The notes: generated from the sequence alone by a model not told the origin. A stretch of DNA of 64,000 bases from Methanarcanum sp963640855 (GCA_963640855.1 CAVIAJ010000001.1:1-64000); one strand, 5' to 3'. Shown: positions 43,864 through 53,195, counted from the stretch's first letter. Translations and numbers: made by a program.

Positions 43864-44469
43864 ATGGATCAGAGGTCCGCATGGGAATCGTTCTATCACA
43901 CCAACGACCGTCCGTGGAGAGGTATGTCGAAGATAGACGGTATGCCGTTCGCGGAAGGTTCCTGTATTCTGGAATTGGGATGCGGTAACGGAAAGACGGC
44001 ATCAGCACTTACCGAGATGGGGTATTCCGTTACGGGAGTGGATTTTTCCGAAAGTGCGGTAAGAATGTGTTCCGAAATGAACATCGGTGCGGAGTTCGTC
44101 TGTTCTCAGGCCGATAAGCTTCCTTTTTCCGACAATACATTCGACGGTGCCGTCGCTTTTCATGTACTGGAACATCTTTCTTCCGGGGAACTGAAAGACA
44201 CGGTTTCGGAATTGATCAGAACGGTGAAAAAGGGCGGACACGTATTGGTAAGAGTATTTTCCACGGGAGATATGCGCTCCGAGAAGGGAGAGCGTATCGA
44301 CGAATCCACTGTAATCAGAGGCAACGGAATTCTTTATCACTACTATACAGAAGAAGAACTCACGGAAGCATTCCGTCCGATGTTATGTTTATCAATAACA
44401 ACAATCGAAGAAAAGACAAGATTCGGTACCGTCCGCAGCAGAATACATGCGGAGTTCGTCAACCTTTGA
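43864..44469 (+). CDS. Class I SAM-dependent methyltransferase
   Basis: 201 residues. SAM motif I is ILELGCGNGKT (about 39-49); the acidic loop is VTGVDFSESAV, and the post-motif is FDGAVAFHVLEHL. Compact Methyltransf_11-type fold, substrate unknown. A TATA-like element is not obvious; the gene starts 80 nt after the divergent HhH gene. Confidence 0.85.
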   Translation: MDQRSAWESFYHTNDRPWRGMSKIDGMPFAEGSCILELGCGNGKTASALTEMGYSVTGVDFSESAVRMCSEMNIGAEFVCSQADKLPFSDNTFDGAVAFHVLEHLSSGELKDTVSELIRTVKKGGHVLVRVFSTGDMRSEKGERIDESTVIRGNGILYHYYTEEELTEAFRPMLCLSITTIEEKTRFGTVRSRIHAEFVNL

Positions 44470-44507
44470 TGTAACGTTTTAAACCGAATGAGTGTATCAT
44501 ATTGTCT

Positions 44508-44858
44508 ATGAAATGTCCTAAATGCGGTCACGAGAACACGGAAGGGGAGATTTTCTGTTCCGAATGCGATTGGCAGCTGAACAGAAAATTCGAATCCGAA
44601 CCGAAGATACAGAAGGTTGTCGTAACAACATACGTCGGTCTCGTATTCGGTGTCGCGGCATTGATTGTATCCGTTATGGGACAGGGCATTTTCGGTGCGG
44701 TGTTCGGTGCAATCGGTATGGTGATGAGCAGTTATTCTCTTACTCTTACAAGAGTGGCTGTCGAAGAAGACAGAAGGATGCTTATGCTCGTAATCACCGG
44801 AGCATCCCTTGTGGCATCTGTTATCGGTTTTGTTCTCGGGTTCACCCGTATCTTCTGA
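44508..44858 (+). CDS. Zinc-ribbon membrane protein
   Basis: 116 residues from ATG at 44508 (the frame opens at a TTG 6 nt earlier). N-terminal zinc ribbon CPKCGHENTEGEIFCSEC, a polar linker, and three hydrophobic helices (about 42-62, 66-82, 90-112). No known function. Its TGA is next to the YkgJ gene, so the two may be coupled. Confidence 0.75.
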   Translation: MKCPKCGHENTEGEIFCSECDWQLNRKFESEPKIQKVVVTTYVGLVFGVAALIVSVMGQGIFGAVFGAIGMVMSSYSLTLTRVAVEEDRRMLMLVITGASLVASVIGFVLGFTRIF

Positions 44859-44867
44859 GTGGGTAAG

Positions 44868-45413
44868 ATGGCAGTCTACCGCGACAGATATATTCTCGAC
44901 GGATTGGATGAAATTCCTCCCGACATGCTCCGCGATCTTGACATTGCGTATGATGTGTGCCAGAGGCTCAAAGACGAATCTCCCTGCGAGATGTGCGGTA
45001 AGTGCTGTCACCAACCCTATATCGCTGTACGCGATGAAGAAGTGGAGAGTGTTGCGAAGCAGGTGAATATGAACCGTCTGTCATTCATATTCCAATATCT
45101 TGTGTGGGACGACTCCGAAGACAAATGGCTGTTCAGAAAGACAAATCCCTGTGCTTTCCTCGGCGAGGACAACAGATGTAAGATTTGGAAGGGAAGGCCG
45201 GAAATCTGCAATGAATTTCCGTATATGGTGTCAATGTTCATGAGCAGAGTATATCTTGCGATAGTGAATGAAGGGCACGATATTCTTCCCGATTTGGATT
45301 ATATGGACGATACGTGGCCGTGTACACGTATCATTAAGGAACACATCCCCTCAATGGTCGATGAGGCCAGAGAAAAGAGAAAATCACTGCTTGGGATTTC
45401 CCGCAATGAATGA
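44868..45413 (+). CDS. YkgJ-family cysteine cluster protein
   Basis: 181 residues. The cluster CEMCGKCCHQPYIAV (about 37-51) with later CAFLGEDNRCKIWKGRPEICNEFPY matches the Fe-S or zinc-binding CxxCxxCC domain of this family. Start at ATG 44868 with GTGGGTAAG ahead. Function unknown. The last 30 nt overlap the convergent hydrolase gene. Confidence 0.83.
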   Translation: MAVYRDRYILDGLDEIPPDMLRDLDIAYDVCQRLKDESPCEMCGKCCHQPYIAVRDEEVESVAKQVNMNRLSFIFQYLVWDDSEDKWLFRKTNPCAFLGEDNRCKIWKGRPEICNEFPYMVSMFMSRVYLAIVNEGHDILPDLDYMDDTWPCTRIIKEHIPSMVDEAREKRKSLLGISRNE

Positions 45414-46166
45414 GATGAAACGTTCTTTGTAAAGTGAAGGGTGAATCACATGTCCCACATCGGGTATGCGGTACACCTGACATCCGGGAATATCCGATGC
45501 AACCTGATCCCCCATCTTCGGTTCCACCATGATATCGTCGAGACCGTGAATCGAAAGTACGGGTACTTTAATCACACCGAGTCTTCCGCGGAGATCGTAT
45601 CTGTCGAGACAGTGCATCTGCTGGTGGAGCCTCTCGGGTGTTGTCGTGTTGATTGTTTTCACTTTCTGTCCCTTCGTACGTTTTGCATCGAAGTAATTCT
45701 CGGTAAAACTGAATGCGTTGACCATTGCATAGATGTATTCAACATCCGTACCTTTCATTCCCGCATCGATCATGGTGTTCATCATGTAACTCGATCTTGC
45801 GGGGCAGTGTTCGAATGCGGATACCAGAGTAAGGGTCTGAAGCCTTTCCTGATATTGGATTGCGAATTCCATTGCAACCTGACTTCCCATGGACCATCCG
45901 AGCATATGTACTTTGTAAATATCCAGATAATCCAAAAGTGCCTTTACGTCATCCACATATGTCTGACATTCCACATCTCCGGAATACTCCGTAGTTCCGG
46001 AACCTCTGTGCTCGAAAACTATTACCTTATATTTTCCGCTGAGATCGGGAATCAGCGAGTGGAAGAAATTGATATCTCCTCCGAATCCCGTCAGCAGAAT
46101 GACGGGCTCTCCTTCTCCTGACATCTCATAGTGTATTCTCGCTCCGTTCACTTCGGCGAAAGGCAT
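45384..46166 (-). CDS. Alpha/beta hydrolase
   Basis: 260 residues. Nucleophile elbow GWSMGSQ (about 94-100), oxyanion strand ILLTGFGGD, and a C-terminal VLSIHGLDDIMVEP and GHVIHP that supply the Asp and His of the triad. Similar in size to 3-oxoadipate enol-lactonase or esterase enzymes. Substrate unknown. It is likely monocistronic. Confidence 0.88.
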   Translation of the reverse strand: MPFAEVNGARIHYEMSGEGEPVILLTGFGGDINFFHSLIPDLSGKYKVIVFEHRGSGTTEYSGDVECQTYVDDVKALLDYLDIYKVHMLGWSMGSQVAMEFAIQYQERLQTLTLVSAFEHCPARSSYMMNTMIDAGMKGTDVEYIYAMVNAFSFTENYFDAKRTKGQKVKTINTTTPERLHQQMHCLDRYDLRGRLGVIKVPVLSIHGLDDIMVEPKMGDQVASDIPGCQVYRIPDVGHVIHPSLYKERFISFIAGNPKQ

Positions 46167-46315
46167 GAATCATGCGAAATACAGCATATAGTTAAACGTT
46201 ATCTTCGTCAAATCGGCATTTATGACATCAATATCCGCATAATCCGAAACATCATTCTGTTGAACAATCAACAGGAATTATGATGTTTCATCTGCGTTAT
46301 AGTCTGTGTTTTTAC

Positions 46316-46363
46316 CGTTAATTATATTAACCTAACCAATATCGATTCATTTGAGGTAAAATA
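46316..46363 (+). promoter_or_regulatory. XRE-cupin promoter with near-palindrome
   Basis: GTTAATTATATTAAC (46318-46332) is nearly self-complementary and includes a TATA-like TTATATTAA, about 40 nt before the ATG; GAGGTAA is the ribosome-binding site. An autoregulatory site for the HTH-cupin protein is possible. Confidence 0.4.
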
Positions 46364-46927
46364 ATGTCTGACACGAACAAGGTCGGAAAGAGAGTCAAAA
46401 AGTACAGAGAACAGCTTGGTTTGACCCAGGAGCAGCTAGCGGTCAACTCTTCTTTGGAACTTTCCTTCATCAAAGACGTTGAGGACGGAACAATTTACCC
46501 CCCTATCGGTACGATGATCAAGCTCTCCCGTGCACTCGGACAGAGACTCGGTACATTCATGGACGATCAGTACGTCCCCGACCCCATCATCGTAAGATAT
46601 GCCGACAGGAAAGAGGAAACTGCCTCATCCAGAGAAGGAAGCGCAAGAGGTCACTACCATTACTTCCCCCTCGGAAAAGGTAAGTCCGACAGGCACATGG
46701 AACCTCTCTTCATTAACATCGAAGAGGATGAGGAGAAAGCAATGTCTTCTCACGAAGGAGAGGAGTTCATGGTTGTCGTTCACGGAAAGATTCTCGTGAG
46801 GTACGGTAAGGAAGAGTACATCCTCGAGAGGGGAGACAGTGTCTATTACAACTCCGTCGTGACACACTTCATCGGTGCAGTCGACGGACCTGCGGAGATT
46901 CTCGCTGTGATGTACAGCCCTATGTGA
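46364..46927 (+). CDS. XRE-family HTH regulator with cupin sensor
   Basis: 187 residues. N-terminal HTH_3 (VGKRVKKYREQLGLTQEQLA, then SFIKDVEDGTIYPPIGTMIKLSRAL, about 7-60) and a C-terminal double-stranded beta-helix cupin (SHEGEEFMVVVHGKILVRYG, about 127-187). Such proteins sense small molecules via the cupin. It is followed 10 nt on by an acyl-CoA synthetase, a pairing seen in several archaea, so it probably senses or controls that acid's activation. Confidence 0.9.
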   Translation: MSDTNKVGKRVKKYREQLGLTQEQLAVNSSLELSFIKDVEDGTIYPPIGTMIKLSRALGQRLGTFMDDQYVPDPIIVRYADRKEETASSREGSARGHYHYFPLGKGKSDRHMEPLFINIEEDEEKAMSSHEGEEFMVVVHGKILVRYGKEEYILERGDSVYYNSVVTHFIGAVDGPAEILAVMYSPM

Positions 46928-46937
46928 CGGTGTTCAT

Positions 46938-48599
46938 ATGGTCTGCGTACCCAGAAAAGAACCCACCAGCAACGAAAGGCTGGGGGATCTGTTGGATAAA
47001 TGTATCAGGGAACACCCTGACAACGATGCTATCGTTTATGTCGACAGGGAACTCCGTTACTCATGGAAAGAATGGGGTATCGAAGTCGACCGTGTCGCAA
47101 AAGGTCTCATGGCCATGGGAATTCAGAAAGGAGAGAAGGTTGCCGTATGGGCAACTAACGTTCCCGATTGGATTACACTCATGTTCGCCACTGCAAGGAT
47201 CGGTGCGATTCTCCTTACAATCAACACAAACTATCAGGCTGCCGAATTGGATTATGTCCTTAAACAGTCGGATATGGAGAATCTCTTTCTCATCAACGGT
47301 GTAAGAGATACCGATTACGTGGATATAGTCTACAAGCTCATTCCCGAACTCAAGGTTCAGCCCAGGGACAATTTCCACTCGGAGAAATATCCCCATCTGA
47401 AGAGGGTTGTCTTCCTCGGTCCCGAAAAGTACCGCGGAATGTTTTCGATGTCCGAAGTGAAATCCAAGGCAGTCGAAATCTCCAAAGATGAATACGAGGA
47501 GAGAAAAGCATCCGTCGATGTTTATGATGTTACTATGATGCAGTACACTTCCGGAACCACAGGATTCCCGAAAGGTGTTATGCTCACACACTACAACATC
47601 GCAAACGACGGTTATTGGCTCGGAGCGAACATGAACTACGGTCCCGAAGACCGTCTTTCGCTCAATGTTCCGTTATTCCACTGCTTCGGATGCGTTCTCG
47701 GTGTGATGGCATGTATCAACCACTGCGTTACAATGGTGTTCTGCGAGGTGTTCAACCCCGTAGATGTTATGACATCCGTCGAAACCGAGAAGTGTACTTC
47801 GCTTTACGGTGTGCCGACGATGTTCATCAATATCCTCAACCACAAACTGTTCAACAAGTTTGATTTCTCGTCGCTGAGAACAGGTATCATGGCGGGTTCT
47901 CCGTGTCCCATTAAGGCAATGGAGGAAGTCGTCGATAAGATGAACATGAAGGAGATTACCATCGTCTACGGACTTACGGAAGCATCTCCCGGAATGACAC
48001 AGACACGTTACGATGAACCTTCACTTGAAAAGAAGTGCTCTTCCGTAGGAAAGAAACTTCCCGGAGTCGATGTTGTCATTCTCGATCCCGATACAAACGA
48101 ACCCTGTCCCGACGGAAAGATCGGTGAGTTCTGCTGTAAAGGATTCAACGTGATGAAAGGATACTACAAGATGCCCGAGGAAACCGCCAAGATCATCGAC
48201 AGCAACGGTTACCTCCACTCGGGAGACCTCGGATACAGAGATGCGGACGGTTACTTCTACGTCACCGGAAGAATCAAAGACATGATTATCCGCGGAGGAG
48301 AGAACATCTATCCCAAAGAAGTGGAAGATTTCCTTTACCGCTGTCCTGGAATCAAGGATGTTCAGGTTATCGGTGTGCCGAGTCAGAAGTACGGCGAACA
48401 GCCCGGAGCATTCATCGTCAGGGATGAAGGTGCGGATCTTCAGGAACAGGATATCCTCGAGTTCTGCAAAGGACAGATTGCGTGGTACAAGACCCCGAAG
48501 TATATCGCATTCGTATCGGAGTTTCCGATGAATGCTGCGGGTAAGATCCTCAAATACAAGATGAGGGAAATGGCCCACGAGATGTGGCCCGACGCCTAA
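46938..48599 (+). CDS. AMP-forming acyl-CoA synthetase
   Basis: 553 residues. ANL-superfamily motifs: YTSGTTGFPKGVMLTHYN (A3 loop), VYGLTEASPGMTQ (A5), HSGDLGYRDADGYFYVTGR (A7-A8), and the catalytic Lys region AGKILKYKMR (A10). It resembles medium-chain or acetyl/propionyl-type ligases; substrate unknown. It shares an operon with the XRE-cupin regulator. The 3' end overlaps the convergent pilin-like gene by 4 nt. Confidence 0.92.
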   Translation: MVCVPRKEPTSNERLGDLLDKCIREHPDNDAIVYVDRELRYSWKEWGIEVDRVAKGLMAMGIQKGEKVAVWATNVPDWITLMFATARIGAILLTINTNYQAAELDYVLKQSDMENLFLINGVRDTDYVDIVYKLIPELKVQPRDNFHSEKYPHLKRVVFLGPEKYRGMFSMSEVKSKAVEISKDEYEERKASVDVYDVTMMQYTSGTTGFPKGVMLTHYNIANDGYWLGANMNYGPEDRLSLNVPLFHCFGCVLGVMACINHCVTMVFCEVFNPVDVMTSVETEKCTSLYGVPTMFINILNHKLFNKFDFSSLRTGIMAGSPCPIKAMEEVVDKMNMKEITIVYGLTEASPGMTQTRYDEPSLEKKCSSVGKKLPGVDVVILDPDTNEPCPDGKIGEFCCKGFNVMKGYYKMPEETAKIIDSNGYLHSGDLGYRDADGYFYVTGRIKDMIIRGGENIYPKEVEDFLYRCPGIKDVQVIGVPSQKYGEQPGAFIVRDEGADLQEQDILEFCKGQIAWYKTPKYIAFVSEFPMNAAGKILKYKMREMAHEMWPDA

Positions 48600-49051
48600 T
48601 ACACCCAAAGGTGTACTTTCATGTCCATCGGGCCGATTACGGCCTGAGTACACTCATACTCGGACGACAGCGCATCATGTGCCTGTCTTCCGAGTGTGAT
48701 ATTTTTATCTTCATAGACAAGAGACATTTCGTACCCGTAGATTTCGGGAATCATGTCGTCCATCATATCACTGAGAATCTCCGCCATACTGTCTTCTTCG
48801 CCCGATGACATTCCCGCCGCAATCAGCAATGCAATGGGAAGGACCTGTGTGTCCGTCGTATCGAGAATAACGCATGAACTTACTTTTACGCTGAACAGAT
48901 CTTCGCAGACTTTCTTTGCCATAGGTTCATCGTTCATACCGTCGGAACCGTCGTATGCGAACAATGTAACCGAAACCGCAGACAGCAGCATCAGAAAGAT
49001 CATCGCATCGATTATCGCGATGTTACCTTTTCTGTCATTCTTCAGTGCCAA
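48596..49051 (-). CDS. Pilin-like membrane protein (second gene of pair)
   Basis: 151 residues. Class III-like N-terminus NDRKGN then IAIIDAMIFLMLLSAVSVTLF (about 6-28). The rest is a small, acidic alpha/beta domain without known motifs. It starts inside the stop region of the first gene of the pair (10-nt overlap). Same architecture as the pilin operon at 2.9-4.25 kb and controlled through the same upstream element. Confidence 0.62.
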   Translation of the reverse strand: MALKNDRKGNIAIIDAMIFLMLLSAVSVTLFAYDGSDGMNDEPMAKKVCEDLFSVKVSSCVILDTTDTQVLPIALLIAAGMSSGEEDSMAEILSDMMDDMIPEIYGYEMSLVYEDKNITLGRQAHDALSSEYECTQAVIGPMDMKVHLWVY

Positions 49052-49443
49052 TATACCACCTCATAAGTCGCAAGGACAGAGGAACCGTCGTTTCCTTCGA
49101 TTCTCAGCGTACCGGATTCGGATGTTATGTTATCGGAATCGATTGACCCGCACATGAATCTTTCAGAATCGTCAAAAAGAATGCCTATGGGTTTGATATC
49201 GACTCTGATACCTTTGAGATTGTACTTTTCACGTGTTTTTTCCAATTCATCGGAGATATCTCCGGTAAGTTTTCCGTCTTCAACAGAGAAACGGAAACAT
49301 GACGTATCGATCGAAACGTTGTTGTTTTCCGGAAGCTGATGGTATGCAAAGACTCCGATGAATGCCGTTACCGCGATGAGAACAATCATCATCGCGAACA
49401 TAGCTTCCATAAATCCGCCGACACCTTTTCTGTCCTTTATCAT
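49042..49443 (-). CDS. Type IV pilin-like protein (first gene of pair)
   Basis: 133 residues. The class III signal is very clear: MIKDRKGVGG then FMEAMFAMMIVLIAVTAFIGVFAY, with cleavage expected after RKG. A beta-rich outer domain of about 100 residues follows. The promoter at 49463-49503 has a TATA box about 25 nt before the ATG and the P2 copy of the pilus element. Confidence 0.68.
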   Translation of the reverse strand: MIKDRKGVGGFMEAMFAMMIVLIAVTAFIGVFAYHQLPENNNVSIDTSCFRFSVEDGKLTGDISDELEKTREKYNLKGIRVDIKPIGILFDDSERFMCGSIDSDNITSESGTLRIEGNDGSSVLATYEVVYWH

Positions 49444-49462
49444 AGTACATAAGTCGCCGATA

Positions 49463-49503
49463 AGGACAATATAAGGGAGATACTACTGTTAGCGGTAAGT
49501 CAC
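49463..49503 (-). promoter_or_regulatory. Pilus regulon element P2 plus TATA box
   Basis: Minus strand: GACTTACCGCTAACAGTAGT then ATCTCC (49477-49503), followed by TATA-like CTTATATTG, and ATG at 49443. It matches P1 (4287-4313) and P3 (54849-54878) at the core ACT.AC.GCTAAC.GTA. Like P1, it overlaps the 3' end of the upstream gene (the U32 stop codon). Confidence 0.62.
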
Positions 49504-51401
49504 ACGCCGCGGAGATAATGTCCTGTGTTAAGAGTGCCGCCGCAGAGTCTCTTGATTTCCTCATTGTACTGAAGATCTCTTTCTTTGAATGCTTTGCAGA
49601 CAAGTGAAGCCAATTCCGCAGGGCGTTTCCTGAGATCGATACCGAACGAATCGATTCCGGCTTTTTCCAAATCGTTGAGATAGTTTACGAGCATCAGATC
49701 GGATGAGTTGAGGATGTGTGCGAAACCTGTCCTGTCTCTGTATACAGGGAAGGAGTAACCCTTGTCGTCCTTTATGGAACCGTTCTTCAGGTGAGGATCT
49801 CTCGTAACCATCAGTTCGATACGGCCGAACACCATCATTTCAATCTTTCCCGGATATCTTGAAATGAGGTCCTTGATTTCAGCCTTGGAAAGTTCCACCG
49901 AAACTGTTGTCTGGTACATCATATCGGGGAAGTACGAGTTGAACATATTGGTGAAATAACTGCCGTAGATTCTGTGGCCCTTCGCAGCTTCAAACTGACC
50001 CATGTTGTGGACCATCATAGGTATTTCCTTGTTTTCGGGAATGTTTTCGGAATATGAGAATCTGGGAAGATACATTACACATTCGGTGTTGTTTTCTCTG
50101 CATCTGGCATATGCTTCTTCGAAGTCCTTTCCGTCGTAGTAGATGCGGTCTGCGTAAGGCAGAACGACATCCAAAACTTTGAGTGTGGAAACGTAGAATG
50201 AGAGTTTCGAAGGAATCTTTTCACGTTCGATCTTCGGTGCGGAGACCTTAACGTTGGCATGTTTGGTGCTTCCCGTAAGCTTGGGAGGACGTCCTACAAG
50301 ATTTTTCACTTCGTCGATACGCGGATCGTATGTTCTGTACACATCGTATGTTCCGTCATTGATCTTGAACGGAGACGTAACATCCGTTCCCGCCGTAAGA
50401 ATCTTGAATCCGCCGACTTTCATATCGCCGTCAAAGAGAGATATTCCGTCGCCCATGTGTAAATCGGTACCGTCGACAGAGAACTTCTTGTTCTTCACTT
50501 TGACTTTCTTTATGAAGAGTCCTCTGTTGTCCGGATATGTTGCCTGAACGAGAGAAGAAACACCATCCATGTATCCGTGGCAGAATCCTCTGTTGAATAC
50601 TGTTTTGAGAAGTCCCGTGACTTTTTCAAGTTCGGGATCTTCGGGATTTTTGTTTGCAAGCGAATATGCGCGTGATGCGAGGTAGGCGTATGCTTCGCTT
50701 CTCATCCTTCCTTCGATCTTCACGGATGTAATGCCGATATCTCTCAGTTTTCCGAGGTAATCGATGCAGTACATGTCTGCATTGCTGAGGATGTATCCCG
50801 TTCTGTCTTCGGCTTCGTATTTCTTCCTGCAGGGTTGGGCACATTCGCCGCGGTTTCCGCTTCTTCCGCCCACAATGGATGAGAATAAGCATCCTCCGGA
50901 CTGACAGTAGCACATTGCACCCTGTACGAACACTTCGGTTTCAATCGGTGAATCTTTCACAATCTCGGCAATCTCATCGAAGGTGAGTTCTCTTGCGAGA
51001 ATTGCTCTGTCGAGACCGTTTTCCGCACACCACTGAAGTCCGGCTTTGGAATGAATTGCCATCTGAGTAGATGCGTGTTTTTTGATAGGAATATTTTTAA
51101 TCGCTTTCAGAAGACCGATATCCTGAATGATGACGGCATCCGCACCGATGTCTTTCAGATACTGTACGAATGCTACGGCTTCTTCCATTTCGGAGTTTTT
51201 GATCAGTGTGTTTACGGTTACGTTGACCTTTACGCCGTGGTCGTGGGCATAATTCACGGCACCTTCGAGTTCCTGATCGGTGAAATTGTCGGCAAATGCC
51301 CTGGCACCGAAACTTTTGCCTGCGAGATAGACAGCGTCGCATCCGCCTTTGACAGCTGCTACCAATCCTTCGGGTGAACCTGCCGGTGCCAATATTTCCA
51401 T
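49500..51401 (-). CDS. Peptidase U32 family protein
   Basis: 633 residues from ATG at 51401 (MEILAPAGSPEGLVAAVKGG; a TTG at 51413 is the outer limit). U32 core: TIM-barrel part with the EVFVQGAMCYCQSGGCLFSS segment and RSGNRGECAQPCRKKY, whose Cys are Fe-S ligands in RlhA/TrhP-type RNA hydroxylases; the C-terminal part is a beta-barrel domain. Probably an RNA-modifying hydroxylation factor rather than a protease. TATA-like ATATAAATC lies about 25 nt upstream. Confidence 0.88.
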   Translation of the reverse strand: MEILAPAGSPEGLVAAVKGGCDAVYLAGKSFGARAFADNFTDQELEGAVNYAHDHGVKVNVTVNTLIKNSEMEEAVAFVQYLKDIGADAVIIQDIGLLKAIKNIPIKKHASTQMAIHSKAGLQWCAENGLDRAILARELTFDEIAEIVKDSPIETEVFVQGAMCYCQSGGCLFSSIVGGRSGNRGECAQPCRKKYEAEDRTGYILSNADMYCIDYLGKLRDIGITSVKIEGRMRSEAYAYLASRAYSLANKNPEDPELEKVTGLLKTVFNRGFCHGYMDGVSSLVQATYPDNRGLFIKKVKVKNKKFSVDGTDLHMGDGISLFDGDMKVGGFKILTAGTDVTSPFKINDGTYDVYRTYDPRIDEVKNLVGRPPKLTGSTKHANVKVSAPKIEREKIPSKLSFYVSTLKVLDVVLPYADRIYYDGKDFEEAYARCRENNTECVMYLPRFSYSENIPENKEIPMMVHNMGQFEAAKGHRIYGSYFTNMFNSYFPDMMYQTTVSVELSKAEIKDLISRYPGKIEMMVFGRIELMVTRDPHLKNGSIKDDKGYSFPVYRDRTGFAHILNSSDLMLVNYLNDLEKAGIDSFGIDLRKRPAELASLVCKAFKERDLQYNEEIKRLCGGTLNTGHYLRGV

Positions 51402-51470
51402 AGTTACGACCAACTGTTCATGATTTATATAGTAATCGAGGACGTAACACTGTCGGATTTACGAAATGAC

Positions 51471-52667
51471 TCAGTCGTCTTCAGCAAGCAGGAAATCCGT
51501 TATTCCCAGTTCTCTTATTCCGTCCCCGGTAACCGTGTTTCCAGAATAATCCATCAGAATGACTGTTTTCGGATTATTGTCCTTAATTGCTCTTAACGGC
51601 GCCAATTCTCTTGTTTCGGCATCATCGCCGTAATAACCGAGACAGACCTGCCAATAAGCTTTCAATCCGTTCTTTTCGGTTACGAAATCGACTTCTTTCG
51701 AATCGTATTTTCCTACGATTATTCCGTATCCTCTGCGTCTGAGTTCTAAAAACACAATATTTTCCAGCACTCTGCCTCTGTCTTTACTTGCCATACCGAC
51801 TGCATTGTTACGAAGTCCCGGGTCGACAGCATAATATTTCGGTGTCGGACTGAAAACAGTGGATTTCAAATCGTATCTGTCTGCGCGGTAAAACATACAA
51901 GCACCCTGTGCTACGGAAAGATATCTTTCGACGGTACGCGGATTAATATGCAGTTCTTTTGCCATTCTTGCAGATTCGATCGGATTTCCGATGTTCAGCA
52001 TCAGATATGTGATTAATTTCTCCAATTCTTCCGGTTTCCTGATCTTTCCGCGGGAGGTCATATCTCTGTAAATTACAGAAGTATACAGATCGTCAAACAT
52101 CACAGAAACGGCCTGTCTTCCTCTGGCGGGATCGATTCCGGGGAATCCTCCGAACTCGAAGTACTCTTTGAAAATTTCTTCGACTTTCCTCCCGTTGCCT
52201 CTGAGCTCGGTGTATTCTCTGAATGAGAGGGGTAACATTTTCACTTCTACGTAACGCCCTGTAAGGTATGTTGTGAGGTCCGTTGAGAGCAGATGGGCGT
52301 TGGAACCTGTGATGTAAATATCAGCCTCGGTATCGACCATCAGAGCATTTACGGTCTTTTCCCAATCTTTTACTCTCTGAATTTCATCTAAAAACAGGTA
52401 GAAACGGCCTTTCGCCGGTACGCGGTCTTTCAGGTATGCGTTGAGTTCTTTGTGATCGTTTATATTGTCAAATTTTGATGATTCGAGGTTTATCAGCAAC
52501 ATTTCGTTTTCCGATACGCCTTCTGCCTTCAGTTTTTCAATGAATTGAATAAGCAATGTGGATTTGCCGCATCTCCGTATTCCGGTAACGACCTTGACAT
52601 GTCCTCTGTCATCACGGAAAGCCTCTATTTGAGACATATAGGCAGGGCGTTCAATCATCATTTCCAT
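51471..52667 (-). CDS. AAA_14/DUF4143 ATP-binding protein
   Basis: 398 residues. Walker A GIRRCGKSTLL (about 29-38), Walker B YLFLDEIQRV, then a DUF4143 C-terminal nuclease-like domain with VDFVTEKNG. This family is abundant and patchy in archaea and bacteria, often in mobile or defence-rich regions; the function is unclear. It sits in an AT-rich patch with a Fic gene and a decayed antitoxin. Three palindromic repeats lie in its promoter region. Confidence 0.87.
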   Translation of the reverse strand: MEMMIERPAYMSQIEAFRDDRGHVKVVTGIRRCGKSTLLIQFIEKLKAEGVSENEMLLINLESSKFDNINDHKELNAYLKDRVPAKGRFYLFLDEIQRVKDWEKTVNALMVDTEADIYITGSNAHLLSTDLTTYLTGRYVEVKMLPLSFREYTELRGNGRKVEEIFKEYFEFGGFPGIDPARGRQAVSVMFDDLYTSVIYRDMTSRGKIRKPEELEKLITYLMLNIGNPIESARMAKELHINPRTVERYLSVAQGACMFYRADRYDLKSTVFSPTPKYYAVDPGLRNNAVGMASKDRGRVLENIVFLELRRRGYGIIVGKYDSKEVDFVTEKNGLKAYWQVCLGYYGDDAETRELAPLRAIKDNNPKTVILMDYSGNTVTGDGIRELGITDFLLAEDD

Positions 52668-52697
52668 GATACAGTATCGCTCATATCCTATTTAATT

Positions 52698-52797
52698 ATT
52701 GTATTATGATACAATTATTGATTTAAAAATCGGCAATTGTTCTATTATAATACAATTGATTCTTTGAAAACATTCAATAGTTGTATTATAATGCAAT
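52698..52797. repeat. Three TTGTATTATAATACAA-type palindromes upstream of the AAA_14 gene
   Basis: Copy 1 is ATTGTAT-TATG-ATACAAT (52698-52715). Copy 2 is the related TCTATTATAATACAATT (52741-52757), with its left arm altered. Copy 3 is GTTGTAT-TATA-ATGCAAT (52779-52796). They are 30-50 bp apart and have TATA-like centres, so they may be operators or overlapping promoters. No gene lies between them on either strand; the surrounding 240 nt (52668-52910) hold nothing else recognisable. Confidence 0.55.
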
Positions 52798-52910
52798 TAT
52801 CACAGAAGGACAAACTAACAATTTGTTGCTGCTATTGTCGGAGAGCAACTGCCCATTGTTTTAGTGAAAGGATTAGCACATTTGTATCTGTAATGGCACA
52901 TATCATCCGA

Positions 52911-53195
52911 TCACTGGTGTTTTGAGGATCTGACGGCTTTAATTTCGTCATCAATTTCTTCGATGCTTAATCCGTGGGGTATCTTTCTCTGAGTGTGCGT
53001 CCGGCATTAAGAAAACCTTCCTATGGGTCTTTTTGCTCCTGTAATTTTACGTCAAAGGGAAATCCTCTGTTGCGTACAAATGCTCTTGCAAACACATTGA
53101 ATGCAGCAGACATACTCATGCCTAATGATTCGCATACGGCGTCCATGTCATTCTTTATGTCCTCTTCCAATCTTATGCTGTGTTGATTGCGCCAT
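52911..53195 (-). pseudogene. Decayed RelB/DinJ-family antitoxin
   Basis: Pieces in order on the minus strand: MAQST (from ATG at 53195), a one-base shift, then SIRLEEDIKNDMDAVCESLG, then MSMSAAFNVFARAFVRNRGF and PFDV, then an in-frame TAG (after KDP), EGFLNAGRTLRERYP, another shift and HGLSIEEIDDEIKAVRSS. The reassembled protein matches RelB/DinJ antitoxins, with a short beta strand and RHH region at the N-terminus. At least two frameshifts and one stop make it a pseudogene. The TAG could in principle be read as pyrrolysine, but the frameshifts still break the gene. No RelE/YafQ toxin was found. Confidence 0.8.

Noticed and set aside
52737..52925. Small plus-strand open frame in the accessory patch
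   Set aside because: It runs through the palindromic repeats and the 3' end of the antitoxin remnant, with no ribosome-binding site or family match.
52911..53195. TAG in the antitoxin remnant as a pyrrolysine codon
   Set aside because: The family reading frame also needs two frameshifts, so decay is simpler. No pylT, pylS or pylBCD is in the window to support local use.
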